DNA of 64,000 nucleotides from Trichormus variabilis 0441. GTDB lineage: Bacteria > Cyanobacteriota > Cyanobacteriia > Cyanobacteriales > Nostocaceae. Below the pieces are notes generated by a model. The model had not been told where the DNA came from. It made no database searches and saw only the letters and a program-made list of their open reading frames with translations. The position numbers and the translations under genes are program-made. Shown here one piece after another: positions 45,772 to 54,543 of the stretch (within the stretch, counting starts at the first letter, position 1; each line of letters opens with the position of its first letter). The DNA lies in NCBI RefSeq assembly GCF_009856605.1, contig NZ_CP047242.1, positions 2,982,001 to 3,046,000 on the forward strand, in the 5' to 3' direction.

Positions 45772-46899
45772 CTAACGTACCTCTATTTCTCTTTCGGCAG
45801 CAATGACAATTTGTGGTTCTGTGAAGACTACACTTTTTTCTTTACCTTTTTCAATCCGATGAATTCTAATACCATCCTCAGCAGCGTCTTCCTGTTGGAC
45901 AATACTGGCTAAACTCATCCAACAATCACTATTATGAGTAGTTGCAAAGACTTGTACATTTAATCGTTTTGCTGTTTCCCAAATCATCCGCCACATATCA
46001 GACATTGCCGTAAAATGAAGCCCAGTATCTATTTCATCAACAAATAAATATCCGTCCTTAGCACATACTGTAGCTAGTGCAAGTCCTAACATCCGCCAAA
46101 CCCCATCACCCATACTACCAATTGGTACACGTTGGTTAATATCAGACAGCAGTACGAAAAAACCGCCCCGCGAACCATCTAAAGAACCTCTAAATTTAAT
46201 AGAACCCATTGGAGCGATACGTTTAATTTTGGAATCAATTATATTAAGTGCTTGCTCTACAAGTTTCTCCTCTGGTGTTAGTACAATTTGGTCGAATAAT
46301 TCAATCATCCTCTCTGTTTCTAAAAAGGATGATGTTACAAATTGTACTTTTGACGCTGAATTTTTATTATCCCCACGAAATCGACGAACATAATCTATTG
46401 GTAGCCCTCCCTTAGATGATAAAGGCAGTAGTATTAAAGGTTCTTTTTCTGTCCCGTTCCAACTTATTTCTAGAAAAGAATCACGTTCTAATAATGCTTT
46501 TATAAATTCATCATTTTGATAAGCATCAAGTACCCTACTTCCTTCAGGAATATGAATATTATGTGCTTTTATAGATACAACAAGCTCTTCTGAACTATTG
46601 TCATGAGTTGCTGTGATTGCAAATCTCGTTTCTAATTGAATCTCGTGTCCATAAAAAAGGTGACGTACATCCAGTTCTAGTGAGTTGTTAGACTTTTCAT
46701 CAAAACAAAATTCACTCCGGCTAGTCATTTTCTGAGCTAATAAATCAACTTTATTTCGTGAGCATAACAGTTGAATAGCTTCTAATATTGATGTTTTACC
46801 TGTATTATTTTTACCCACTAGTAAATTCACTCTACCAAGCTGCTGAAGTTCAAAAGAGTGGAAACCTCGAAAATTTTCTATTCTTATCGACTTCAACAT
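45772..46899 (-). CDS. AAA (RecF/OLD-like, AAA15-type) ATPase
   Basis: From the ATG at 46899 the protein has 375 residues and starts in the standard way for SMC/RecF-like ATPases (MLKSIRIENFRGFHSFEL). Motifs are Walker A GKNNTGKTS (29-37), an ABC-signature-like GSMGDGVWRMLGLA, Walker B YLFVDEIDTG (DEIDTG 288-293) and the switch histidine in FATTHNSD (322). An upstream ATG at 46962 would add an unrelated hydrophobic leader and is rejected. It forms an operon with the Toprim gene two bases downstream. The pair most likely acts as a nucleotide-dependent nuclease complex. Confidence 0.87.
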   Translation of the reverse strand: MLKSIRIENFRGFHSFELQQLGRVNLLVGKNNTGKTSILEAIQLLCSRNKVDLLAQKMTSRSEFCFDEKSNNSLELDVRHLFYGHEIQLETRFAITATHDNSSEELVVSIKAHNIHIPEGSRVLDAYQNDEFIKALLERDSFLEISWNGTEKEPLILLPLSSKGGLPIDYVRRFRGDNKNSASKVQFVTSSFLETERMIELFDQIVLTPEEKLVEQALNIIDSKIKRIAPMGSIKFRGSLDGSRGGFFVLLSDINQRVPIGSMGDGVWRMLGLALATVCAKDGYLFVDEIDTGLHFTAMSDMWRMIWETAKRLNVQVFATTHNSDCWMSLASIVQQEDAAEDGIRIHRIEKGKEKSVVFTEPQIVIAAEREIEVR

Positions 46900-46995
46900 A
46901 ATTTTGCTAGCCGAAGATGAAACACAGATAACAAATACTATTAAGATTAGTAATTGTAACATTTTTAGTTTAGCAAACAGTGGCGATCGCTCACT

Positions 46996-47196
46996 CTACT
47001 CCACAGTATCAATTTTTCCTTGCGGCTCTGCAACTTCAAACTTTACTTTGTTATATAAATCCTGTAAGGTAATCTCGAAGGGTACAGTTACAAGTGCGAT
47101 CGCTTTATTTTCTTCATCATACTCACGCAGGTTGCATTGCTTTTTCTCTGTCTTAGAAAACTGCTCTATACGAATCTGGTTTTGGTCAATTAACAA
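46996..47196 (-). pseudogene. Uma2 (DUF820) family C-terminal remnant
   Basis: The frame encodes 66 residues (YLLIDQNQIRIEQFSKTEKK, then REYDEENKAIALVTVPFEIT, LQDLYNKVKFE) that match the end of Uma2-type putative nucleases. The catalytic N-terminal domain is absent: the frame upstream runs only 12 codons to a TAA. A good AGGAGG precedes a TTG at 47196, but this is likely chance within a remnant. It lies about 100 bases upstream of the ATPase gene on the same strand. Confidence 0.5.
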
Positions 47197-47259
47197 ATAC
47201 TTTCCTCCTGCGTCCTGACTTCCTCGATAAATCTTTAACTACGTATTATGGATTACGAG

Positions 47260-48420
47260 TTATCCCCACAACCTTCTCCCTGCTCTCCCATTTAATCGAT
47301 TGTGGGCATCTTCTAATAAATTAGGAATGTCTAACTTTTCTGGACACCGAGGTAAACAATCACCGCATTCTGTACAACGGTTAGCTTTCATACCTGGGAA
47401 CCAGTGACCGGCATTTTCAAACATTCCGTAACGGTATTGTCCGTAATCTGTCATGTTGTATGCCACTGCCAAATTTCGTAACCTAAGAACTTCAGGAATA
47501 TTGATGTTTTCTGGACAGGGTAAACAAGCATAGCATTGGCTACACTTATCAGTTTCTAAAACTGACTCTTGATGATTTTGTAAGCGTTGAAAAATGGTAA
47601 TTTCTGCTGATGTTAGTTCGCCACAACTATCAGCGACTTGTAAGGGTTCGACCAATTCCTCTGGAGTGGCTGGCCCTACACTCAAGGTAGTAATTCGTTG
47701 ATCACTGAGTAAAAATCTATAGTTTAATTCTAGAGGCGAAAGGGGCTGACACAAATCTTGGAGGGTTTGGGGTGCTGTGTACAGTTTTCCTCCCTTATCG
47801 GCTGGAGAGATAATAAAAATGCCCATATCCTTTTCAGATGCTAGTTTGATAGCTGGGGCATTTCTTTGAAAGAAATAGTAATAGTGGAGATTAACGAATT
47901 CAAAAAAATCTGTGTTAATTGCTGCTTGAATTACCTCTAATGAACCGTGGGTAGAAAAGCCAACGTGTCTAATTCGTCCGTCGTTAATCGCTTCCTCGAC
48001 AGCTTTCATACAGCCACCTTTGGCTTGTACCCACTCCAGATGTTCCCAAGTATTCAAGCCGTGAATTCCTAGACAATCCAGATAATCTAAATTCAATCGT
48101 TCTAGGGATTCATCGATGTACCGACGCATACTATCAGCATCAGATGTTGGTGGAATTTTGGTAGTTACGTAAAGTTGGGAACGAGCTACAGATAAACCGA
48201 CTTTGATTGCTTGGCCAAAATACTCCTCACTTTTACCATAACCTCTGGCTGTTTCTATATGATTAATTCCTAGCGCTAAAGCTGTGGCAATAGTTTGCTG
48301 CACATTTTCGCTATCAGCCAAGTAGCGCATTGTCCCTAAAGAAAAAACCGAGAGGTGCAGATTAGTTTTGCCAAAGCGTCGGTAGAGCATAGTTTGAGTG
48401 CAGTCAAGCCCTGTGGGCAT
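47260..48420 (-). CDS. Aldo/keto reductase with C-terminal ferredoxin domain
   Basis: This protein of 376-386 residues has an N-terminal aldo/keto reductase barrel (YRRFGKTNLHLSVFSLGTMR, NHIETARGYGKSEEYFGQ, YLDCLGIHG) and a C-terminal region with two cysteine clusters, CSQCYACLPCPENINIP and CTECGDCLPRCPEKLDIP, of [4Fe-4S] ferredoxin type. Family members are NAD(P)H-linked oxidoreductases of unknown substrate. The ATG at 48390 (MLYRRFGKTNLH) gives the usual family N-terminus; the ATG at 48420 adds ten residues and is less likely, though neither has a clear Shine-Dalgarno sequence. Confidence 0.87.
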   Translation of the reverse strand: MPTGLDCTQTMLYRRFGKTNLHLSVFSLGTMRYLADSENVQQTIATALALGINHIETARGYGKSEEYFGQAIKVGLSVARSQLYVTTKIPPTSDADSMRRYIDESLERLNLDYLDCLGIHGLNTWEHLEWVQAKGGCMKAVEEAINDGRIRHVGFSTHGSLEVIQAAINTDFFEFVNLHYYYFFQRNAPAIKLASEKDMGIFIISPADKGGKLYTAPQTLQDLCQPLSPLELNYRFLLSDQRITTLSVGPATPEELVEPLQVADSCGELTSAEITIFQRLQNHQESVLETDKCSQCYACLPCPENINIPEVLRLRNLAVAYNMTDYGQYRYGMFENAGHWFPGMKANRCTECGDCLPRCPEKLDIPNLLEDAHNRLNGRAGRRLWG

Positions 48421-48600
48421 AGTGCGCTTATATCGGTAGCAGAATGTTCCGCCCGTTTTGATTCCTGAGTATCAGATGATGAATCTTTTCTCCAAAAGAG
48501 TTAAATACTAACAAAAACCAATACCAGAAAATTGTCTTTTCATGCTAATTTTTGCGTCCTTTTTCTTCAAAATTCCCCAATTCATGGCTCAACACTTTGT

Positions 48601-49098
48601 CTAACTGTCACCATTACCAAAGCGCTTAATTAAATCCTCAGGACGAAGATTGGAAATAAATTCCCGAAAGGCTTCTTGTTCGGCTTCATCAGCGTCACGG
48701 TCTACGGGAATAGAGGCATCAGCAATTACTTCTTCCATAACCCAAATAGGGGTATTTGTACGGAGAGCAACAGCGATCGCATCACTGGGACGTGCATCGA
48801 TTTCTTTCTTGACTTCACCTTGCTGAACAATTAAGGCTGCATAAAATGTATCCTTTTGCAAGGAATGGATAATCACCTTTTCTAGAGTCATGTTCCACGC
48901 CTCTAGAATATTGACCATCAGGTCGTGGGTTAAGGGACGGGGAGGCTTTTGATTCTCCAGTGCGCCCATAATTGCCCTAGCCTGTTCCTGACCAATATAA
49001 ATTGGTAATGCTCGGCGATCGGAAGCGTCTTTCAACAAGACGATGGGGCTGCGGGTTATGGCATCTAATGCTATGCCAGCGACTTTCATTTCAATCAT
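48601..49098 (-). CDS. Bifunctional nuclease (BFN/DUF151) family protein
   Basis: This 165-residue protein is a BFN-domain protein: MKVAGIALDAITRSPIVLL, RALPIYIGQEQARAIMGAL, TFYAALIVQQ and IDARPSDAIAVALRTNTPIWV are the conserved segments. Plant BFN proteins have combined DNase and RNase activity, but activity of cyanobacterial members is not generally shown. An acidic C-terminal extension follows. The gene lies divergently from ribE. Confidence 0.88.
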   Translation of the reverse strand: MIEMKVAGIALDAITRSPIVLLKDASDRRALPIYIGQEQARAIMGALENQKPPRPLTHDLMVNILEAWNMTLEKVIIHSLQKDTFYAALIVQQGEVKKEIDARPSDAIAVALRTNTPIWVMEEVIADASIPVDRDADEAEQEAFREFISNLRPEDLIKRFGNGDS

Positions 49099-49436
49099 TG
49101 ACTAAGCCTCTATCATCCTTTGAGTTATTAAGGCTAAGTGATTAATAATACCCATTACCGGGTAAGTAAAATCAGGAATAAACATAGTCATTGTTTTCTA
49201 TAATTGCCTCTATTAAACTCCGAACTGGTTGTGAACACCAGAGTAATGGAAAATGGGTCTTTGTAGACAATAACCTTCTTAACCAAGTATGCCTTGTGAA
49301 AGATGTAATTGTGTTAATAACCTTATAATAAATAGAGTCAGAAAATATACTCAGAATTTTTGCCATTCTTGTGAGAATTACCAGTGGATTTTCGGCAAAA
49401 TTAAGTAATAAATAAAGTTAGTTTTACAAAAAAGCC
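49099..49436. other. Divergent intergenic region before ribE
   Basis: These 338 AT-rich bases separate the BFN and riboflavin synthase genes and must carry both promoters. No FMN-riboswitch-like fold is evident. A 64-codon minus-strand frame at 49172-49366 lacks supporting features. Confidence 0.45.
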
Positions 49437-50096
49437 GTGTTTACAGGATTAGTACAGGCATTAGGAACAATCAAACCTTTAGGGGGCGATTCTTGGCAGA
49501 TTACTTGTGTGAGTCAGTCATTATCAATTATGCAGGATCTGGCTTACGGTGACAGTGTTGCGGTAGATGGTGTTTGCTTAACAGTGGAAGAAATTTTAAA
49601 AGATGGGTTTATCGCCTCAGCTTCCCCGGAAACTTTGCGCCGCACCACTCTAGGAAATGAGCAAACACAACAAGGATACGTCAACCTAGAAACTTCCTTA
49701 AGAGTTGGTGGTAAAGTCGGCGGTCACTTTGTCATGGGTCATGTAGATGGGGTAGGTCAATTGCTAGGGTTTGAACAGACAGCCAGTTCTTGGGAAATGA
49801 CCTTTACTGCACCGGAAGCGATCGCACGTTACATTGTCCCCAAGGGTAGCATTACTGTCAATGGCATTAGTCTCACTGTAGCTGCCTATGAGCCTGAATT
49901 ATCTCAGTTTACCGTGGCAGTTATTCCTCTTACTTACGCTGAGACTAATCTCCGCTATCTTGTCCCTGGCAGCTTGGTAAATTTGGAAGGGGATATCTTA
50001 GGCAAGTACGTCGAAAAATTTCTCCAACCCGGTCAACGTCGCACCACAGATACAGATATTACGCCTGCATTTCTTTTAGAGCATGGATATCTGTAA
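49437..50096 (+). CDS. ribE: Riboflavin synthase, alpha subunit
   Basis: This 219-residue enzyme makes riboflavin from two molecules of 6,7-dimethyl-8-ribityllumazine. Its two lumazine-binding repeats are visible: MFTGLVQALGTIK at the start, DSVAVDGVCLTVEE and FIASASPETLRRTTLG in repeat 1, and FVMGHVDGVGQL with GSITVNGISLTVA in repeat 2. The start is a GTG without a strong Shine-Dalgarno sequence, but MFTGLV is the invariant N-terminus. The length is normal. It is read away from the BFN gene. Confidence 0.95.
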   Translation: MFTGLVQALGTIKPLGGDSWQITCVSQSLSIMQDLAYGDSVAVDGVCLTVEEILKDGFIASASPETLRRTTLGNEQTQQGYVNLETSLRVGGKVGGHFVMGHVDGVGQLLGFEQTASSWEMTFTAPEAIARYIVPKGSITVNGISLTVAAYEPELSQFTVAVIPLTYAETNLRYLVPGSLVNLEGDILGKYVEKFLQPGQRRTTDTDITPAFLLEHGYL

Positions 50097-50130
50097 TTTG
50101 TAATTCCGAGACCTGGAAGGCCTGGAGTAT

Positions 50131-50148
50131 GGGAGTGTTAACACTCCC
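50131..50148. terminator. Palindromic hairpin between convergent genes
   Basis: GGGAGTGTTAACACTCCC is a perfect 18-bp palindrome between ribE and the convergent M23 peptidase gene. It lacks T tracts, so it is at best a weak bidirectional terminator. Confidence 0.35.
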
Positions 50149-50194
50149 AGTCCCCAGTCCCTAATCCCTAATCCCTAATCCCTAATCCCTAATA
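50145..50194. repeat. CCCTAAT/CCCCAGT heptamer array at the M23 peptidase stop codon
   Basis: The array holds CCCAGTCCCCAGT and then repeated CCCTAAT units. On the minus strand it reads GGGATTA repeats, and the TAG stop of the peptidase gene (50182-50184) is inside it. Confidence 0.9.
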
Positions 50195-51753
50195 GCTCGT
50201 GCTGTACGTGAACTGTTGAGCAATTGGCTGAGGGCAATCTGTAGTTGTACACCAGGGTCAACAGCCACCCATCCGTTTTGTGTCAGGTGGCGTACTTCAA
50301 AGTGGAGGTGAGGACCTGTGGAGTTACCGGTGCTACCGACTCGTCCAATTACCATTCCTGGTTCTACCCATTGTCCTGGTTGGACTAGTAATTCTGACAT
50401 ATGCCCATAGAGGGTTTGTTGAGCAGAACCATGATTGAGGATAACCGTTAAACCATAACCACCCACCCAATCAGAAGTCGCTACTTGACCCCTAGCGGCT
50501 GCCAAAACCGGTGTACCTGTAGGCGCACCTAAATCAGTGCCGGCGTGGAAGCGCTGATTACCTGTGATGGGGTGGACACGCCAGCCGAACAGGGAAGTGA
50601 TGGGAGAAGCGACAGCTAAAGGATAAACCATGCCTGTACCGCGATAGGCGATGGTATTGGCGTAAGGAATTTGTGGTAATACCGATGCCAAGGGGATGTC
50701 GTAAGCTACGGTGCTGACGCGAGGAGCAACGTTACCTTCTGCCATTGGTGGGGGTAGTGTACCACCACTGGGAGCAATGGGAGTCGCGCTAACTGTTGTC
50801 GTGCTGACGAAATTGCTGGGGTTAGGAATAAAGCGATTGGGGTGATATGAGGCTTTGGTGGAGCCAGCAGCAGCGACCCCAGAATTGCCCCATCTAGCAT
50901 TGTTGTTAGTGGCTAGGAGTCGCCGGGCTGGGGGTACAGTAGCTAACTGAGCATTTTGACTTCTTCTGAGCCAAGAGGGGGATGATTTGCCACTGGAATT
51001 AGCTACAGGCTGGTTATCCGCAGGTTTAGCGCAGGCGTTGCCAATCCCTTGTCCTGAAGACAACACAGTACGACAACCACTGGAGCGTTCTGTGATGATT
51101 ACAGAATTTGGCGCTTGATAAGTACCCGCAGTTTTATCACTGTAATCGTTTGGGTCAATATAAGCGTTGTTAAAATCCCTGGTTTGCTCTGCCGCAACAC
51201 CATTGTTGGCAGGTTTGGCAAAGGCTGGAAGGTTATCTCTGAGGGAAGGTGTCGGAGTTGCTACTTCTGGGTCTTTGGTAGGGGTAACTCGTGGAGTTTC
51301 TGCTACCTTGGGTTTAACTTCTGGGTTCTTAGTGGGAGCAACGCGGGAAGTTTCTACTTGTGGTTGCGACTGTCGCACACTAAAAACGGGTTCAGTAGAC
51401 TCAGGCTTGGGTTGAGACTGTCTAGTTTCGGCTACTTCTTGCTTACGCAGTCTTTGTTTAAGTGAGGCTCGTCGTTGGGAAAATTTTGGCTGAGTTGGTG
51501 ATGCTTCCGGTATAACAATATCTTTTTTTACAGTAATTGTGCCTGCTGCGGGCTGGGCATTTTCAATAGTAGGAACGATGTTATCTATGGATGTTTCCGT
51601 TTGGGCGACTGCTAATCCGCCACTAAGAAGGCTAACGCTACTCAACAAACACAGACTTTGTGCTGGTAGGGTATAAGCTAGACGTTTTGTGGTCAAACCT
51701 TGTTGCTGTGGTTGGTGCAAATGGTTATGGGCAGAGTTATGGCGCTGCGTCAT
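50182..51753 (-). CDS. M23 family metallopeptidase (LytM-like)
   Basis: This 523-residue protein has a probable signal segment (about residues 28-52, ending in GGLAVAQ), a long Pro/Ser/Gln-rich low-complexity region (about 55-360) and a C-terminal M23 domain. Zinc-site motifs are HAGTDLG (H-x3-D) and PHLHFEV (HxH), with YGHMSELLVQPGQWV between them. It should cleave peptidoglycan cross-links in the periplasm or act as a scaffold for amidases. Both motifs are intact, so it is probably an active hydrolase. The last codons (AIRD-stop) lie inside a GGGATTA heptamer array. Confidence 0.9.
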   Translation of the reverse strand: MTQRHNSAHNHLHQPQQQGLTTKRLAYTLPAQSLCLLSSVSLLSGGLAVAQTETSIDNIVPTIENAQPAAGTITVKKDIVIPEASPTQPKFSQRRASLKQRLRKQEVAETRQSQPKPESTEPVFSVRQSQPQVETSRVAPTKNPEVKPKVAETPRVTPTKDPEVATPTPSLRDNLPAFAKPANNGVAAEQTRDFNNAYIDPNDYSDKTAGTYQAPNSVIITERSSGCRTVLSSGQGIGNACAKPADNQPVANSSGKSSPSWLRRSQNAQLATVPPARRLLATNNNARWGNSGVAAAGSTKASYHPNRFIPNPSNFVSTTTVSATPIAPSGGTLPPPMAEGNVAPRVSTVAYDIPLASVLPQIPYANTIAYRGTGMVYPLAVASPITSLFGWRVHPITGNQRFHAGTDLGAPTGTPVLAAARGQVATSDWVGGYGLTVILNHGSAQQTLYGHMSELLVQPGQWVEPGMVIGRVGSTGNSTGPHLHFEVRHLTQNGWVAVDPGVQLQIALSQLLNSSRTARAIRD

Positions 51754-51836
51754 TTGTTCTCTCTTTTATGTTTAATTTTGCTAAACAGATGATGACAGTG
51801 GTTTGTCTAGCCCAAAGAGCGATTTTTTAAACAAAC

Positions 51837-52661
51837 CTAATATGTACCTAAAGACCTACGATAACCCAAACTAATTGTACCGGGTTCTAAATAAAGTTCT
51901 GGTGCTTTGGTGTCAGTTACGCAAGCTGTTTCTAAAGACACGCGTAAATCTCCCTGCGGCGTAACTCCCACCACAATACCGGAAAGATCATTGACGTGTA
52001 CGCGATCGCCCATATTCACCAATAATTCTGAATAGCGAGACAAGAGTATGCTAATTCCTTCTTGGAAAAGGCACACCATACCGGACTCTATACCCAGTAA
52101 GACCTTACTGGTTAAGGTTTCTAGACAAGATATGGGTTTATGGATTTGGTCAGCCTGCCATGATTCTAAGTTAATTCCCGTCTCTGGTACTGAATTCGAC
52201 CAGTTAATACCCACACCGACAACAGCTTGGGAAATCTGACCTTGGCTGACTTTTGTTTCTGTTAAAATTCCACCTAATTTACGTCCCTCCAAAACTAAAT
52301 CATTGGGCCATTTAATCCCCACATTCACCCCAGATTCCCGTAATTGACAGGCAATTCCCCAAGCAGTAGCTAAAGTTATTTGATAACTGGCATTTGCGTC
52401 TACCTTGGGAGTGAGTGCTACAGAAACATATAATCCCCCCGTTGGCGAAACCCACTGACGACCCCATTGTCCCCGTCCGGCTGTTTGTTGTGTGGCAATA
52501 ACTACGGAACCTGTACTTGCACCTTGGTCGATTAATCCCCAGAGGGTTTTGTTAGTTGAGGCGACAGTAGAAAAAATATGCAGCGAAAATGGTAAATAGC
52601 CATACTTCCGTGCTGTTTGCAGAGCAGTTTCTAATTTTTGTTGATTAAATTCCCCAGCCAT
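51837..52661 (-). CDS. birA: Biotin-[acetyl-CoA-carboxylase] ligase
   Basis: This 274-residue ligase attaches biotin to the carboxyl carrier protein of acetyl-CoA carboxylase. Catalytic motifs are TAGRGQWGRQWVSPTGGLY (biotinyl-AMP loop) and IKWPNDLVLEGRKLGGIL. The N-terminus has no DNA-binding winged helix, so it is a group I enzyme without the repressor function. The C-terminal SH3-like domain is present (GDRVHVNDLSGIVVGVTPQG). It is divergent from pgeF with a 72-base gap. Confidence 0.93.
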   Translation of the reverse strand: MAGEFNQQKLETALQTARKYGYLPFSLHIFSTVASTNKTLWGLIDQGASTGSVVIATQQTAGRGQWGRQWVSPTGGLYVSVALTPKVDANASYQITLATAWGIACQLRESGVNVGIKWPNDLVLEGRKLGGILTETKVSQGQISQAVVGVGINWSNSVPETGINLESWQADQIHKPISCLETLTSKVLLGIESGMVCLFQEGISILLSRYSELLVNMGDRVHVNDLSGIVVGVTPQGDLRVSLETACVTDTKAPELYLEPGTISLGYRRSLGTY

Positions 52662-52733
52662 TAACCGAAATCCCGTTGATCAAGTTAGCATTAATTGGCT
52701 GATGAGTGATTTTCTGTTTAGGTTTGGTTCAAG

Positions 52734-53513
52734 ATGCACACTTGGCACTGGCACAATTGGGAAGGACTACCTTACTTGAGTTGTATTCTCTTAAAAGATT
52801 GGCAGCACGGCTTTTTTACACAGCAATTTTGGCCGCGATCGCCCCACGAATTAACAAAGGTGCTGCACCCAGAAGCATCAGCATATCGCTTGAAGCAGGT
52901 GCATGGCAATACTGTCCTTACCCCGCAAGAAGTTGACAATCAAACTGATGGCAATACGGACGATTCTGCTTTAGCCTCTGCCGATGGTTTGTTGAGTCAG
53001 CAACCCCTAGAAGCGATATGGGTAGCCAGTGCAGATTGTACACCAGTGTTGATTGGAGATGTGAAAACTGGGCAGGTGGCCGCACTCCATGCGGGTTGGC
53101 GGGGTACAGCCCAGAAAATTGTCCCCCAAGCGATCGCCCGGATGCAAACACACGGCACTCAGTTAGCCGATTTACGCATTGCATTGGGACCAGCGATCGC
53201 CGGTGAGGTTTACCAAGTCTCTGTCAATGTCGCCGCCGAAATTGGGGCTAGTATCATATCACATGAAGACGCTCACACAATCATCAATTCATTACACGAG
53301 CTACCCCACTCACCCTTACTAGCCGACCCAGAACCAGGAAGGGTGAGGGTTGATGTCAGACGAGTCAATGCTTTACAGCTAGAAAACTTAGGTATTAGCC
53401 TAGAGCAAATAGCGATCGCTCCTTATTGTACATACCAAACACCGGAGCATTTCTTCTCTTATCGCCGTGAAAAACAGAAAAAAGTGCAGTGGTCAGGGAT
53501 TGTTAGCCATTAG
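52734..53513 (+). CDS. pgeF: PgeF/YfiH-type laccase-domain protein
   Basis: This 259-residue protein is of the Cu-oxidase_4 (DUF152/YfiH) family. Zinc ligands sit in KQVHGN, ASADCTPVLIGD and ALHAGWRG, and the C-terminal APYCTYQTPEHFFSYRRE is diagnostic. Members are purine nucleosidases or are involved in peptidoglycan quality control (PgeF); the older multicopper oxidase label is unreliable. The sequence is complete. Its TAG stop (53511-53513) opens an AGTCAAC heptamer array. Confidence 0.88.
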   Translation: MHTWHWHNWEGLPYLSCILLKDWQHGFFTQQFWPRSPHELTKVLHPEASAYRLKQVHGNTVLTPQEVDNQTDGNTDDSALASADGLLSQQPLEAIWVASADCTPVLIGDVKTGQVAALHAGWRGTAQKIVPQAIARMQTHGTQLADLRIALGPAIAGEVYQVSVNVAAEIGASIISHEDAHTIINSLHELPHSPLLADPEPGRVRVDVRRVNALQLENLGISLEQIAIAPYCTYQTPEHFFSYRREKQKKVQWSGIVSH

Positions 53514-53536
53514 TCAACAGTCAACAGTCAACAGTA
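53511..53536. repeat. AGTCAAC heptamer array at the pgeF stop codon
   Basis: Three and a half AGTCAAC units start inside the TAG stop codon of pgeF and fill the gap to the convergent transporter gene. Confidence 0.9.
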
Positions 53537-53549
53537 ATTTGTTATGAAT

Positions 53550-54446
53550 CTAGACTTTACCAACTAAATTATTACTAACAGAATTAATTGCGGATAACTT
53601 TCTACCGTAGTAAATGGCGACGAAAGCCGTGAGATTCATAAACAAGCTATAAATAGCCGCAGGAATCGCCATGTCTTGGTTTTTTAGCAGTCCAGCAGTG
53701 ATGGCGATCGCTAGTGTACCGTTTTGAATTCCCACTTCTATGGCGACACAAATTTGCTGAGGGATGTTGAGTTGAAAGAATTTACTCATATACCATCCAG
53801 ACAACATGGCGAGGATATTCAAAATTACTACTCCCACACCCACTTGCACAATAAAGCCGGGGATACGGTTCCATTCACGAATTACGAGGATCAAAATAAT
53901 TAAAGCCAAAAAGGCGATCGCTAGGCGATTGGTTACTTTTTCTAAGCGCAAGGCGGTTGCGGGAAAGATGCGCTTGATATACATTCCCAACCCAATCGGC
54001 ACAATTGTAATTAAAAATATTTGTAGCATTGTGGAACCAATGGGTAAGGCGATCGCTGCCGTTTGTCCCAAAAAATGCTGGAGTGCTAAATTAGCAAATA
54101 TAGGAATTGTAAATATTGTAACCATACTGCTGACGACAGTCAGGGTCACCGACAATGCCACATCGCCTTTAGCCAAGTAGGTAATCATATTCGATGAAGG
54201 GCCGCCTGGACACAAAGACAAAATGACCAATCCCACAGCAATTTCTGGCTGCATCGGCACAGCTTTAGCAACTAAAAAGCCTATGATTGGTAAAAGAATT
54301 AGCTGAGTTATCGAACCAATAGAGACTGCTTTAGGATATTTCGTGACACGTTTAAAGTCTTCTATCTGCAAAGATAGCCCCATACCCAGCATGATAATCG
54401 CTAGGGCTAAAGGCAAAATCACATTAGTAAACACATTTGCCTGCAT
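53550..54446 (-). CDS. Bile acid:sodium symporter (BASS) family transporter
   Basis: This 298-residue membrane protein has about nine spans and the family signatures PLALAIIMLGMGLSL near the start, VILSLCPGGPSSNMITYL and DVALSVTLTVVSSM (the Na-binding discontinuous helix), and CVAIEVGIQNGTLAIAI. BASS proteins move organic anions with sodium; cyanobacterial members include pyruvate or bicarbonate transporters, but this subtype is not determined. The gene is complete and follows the DUF445 gene on the same strand after about 100 bases. Confidence 0.88.
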   Translation of the reverse strand: MQANVFTNVILPLALAIIMLGMGLSLQIEDFKRVTKYPKAVSIGSITQLILLPIIGFLVAKAVPMQPEIAVGLVILSLCPGGPSSNMITYLAKGDVALSVTLTVVSSMVTIFTIPIFANLALQHFLGQTAAIALPIGSTMLQIFLITIVPIGLGMYIKRIFPATALRLEKVTNRLAIAFLALIILILVIREWNRIPGFIVQVGVGVVILNILAMLSGWYMSKFFQLNIPQQICVAIEVGIQNGTLAIAITAGLLKNQDMAIPAAIYSLFMNLTAFVAIYYGRKLSAINSVSNNLVGKV

Positions 54447-54543
54447 AAACCTGAATTTTCACCTTATAACTGCAATTTTTGGGATACATCAGCAGTTTAC
54501 AGTAGTTTTTAATCCAGGTACCAGGGAACGAGAATAGGAATTT

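Noticed and set aside
49172..49366. A 64-codon minus-strand frame between the BFN and ribE genes
   Set aside because: It sits in a divergent promoter region and shows no Shine-Dalgarno sequence or family features.
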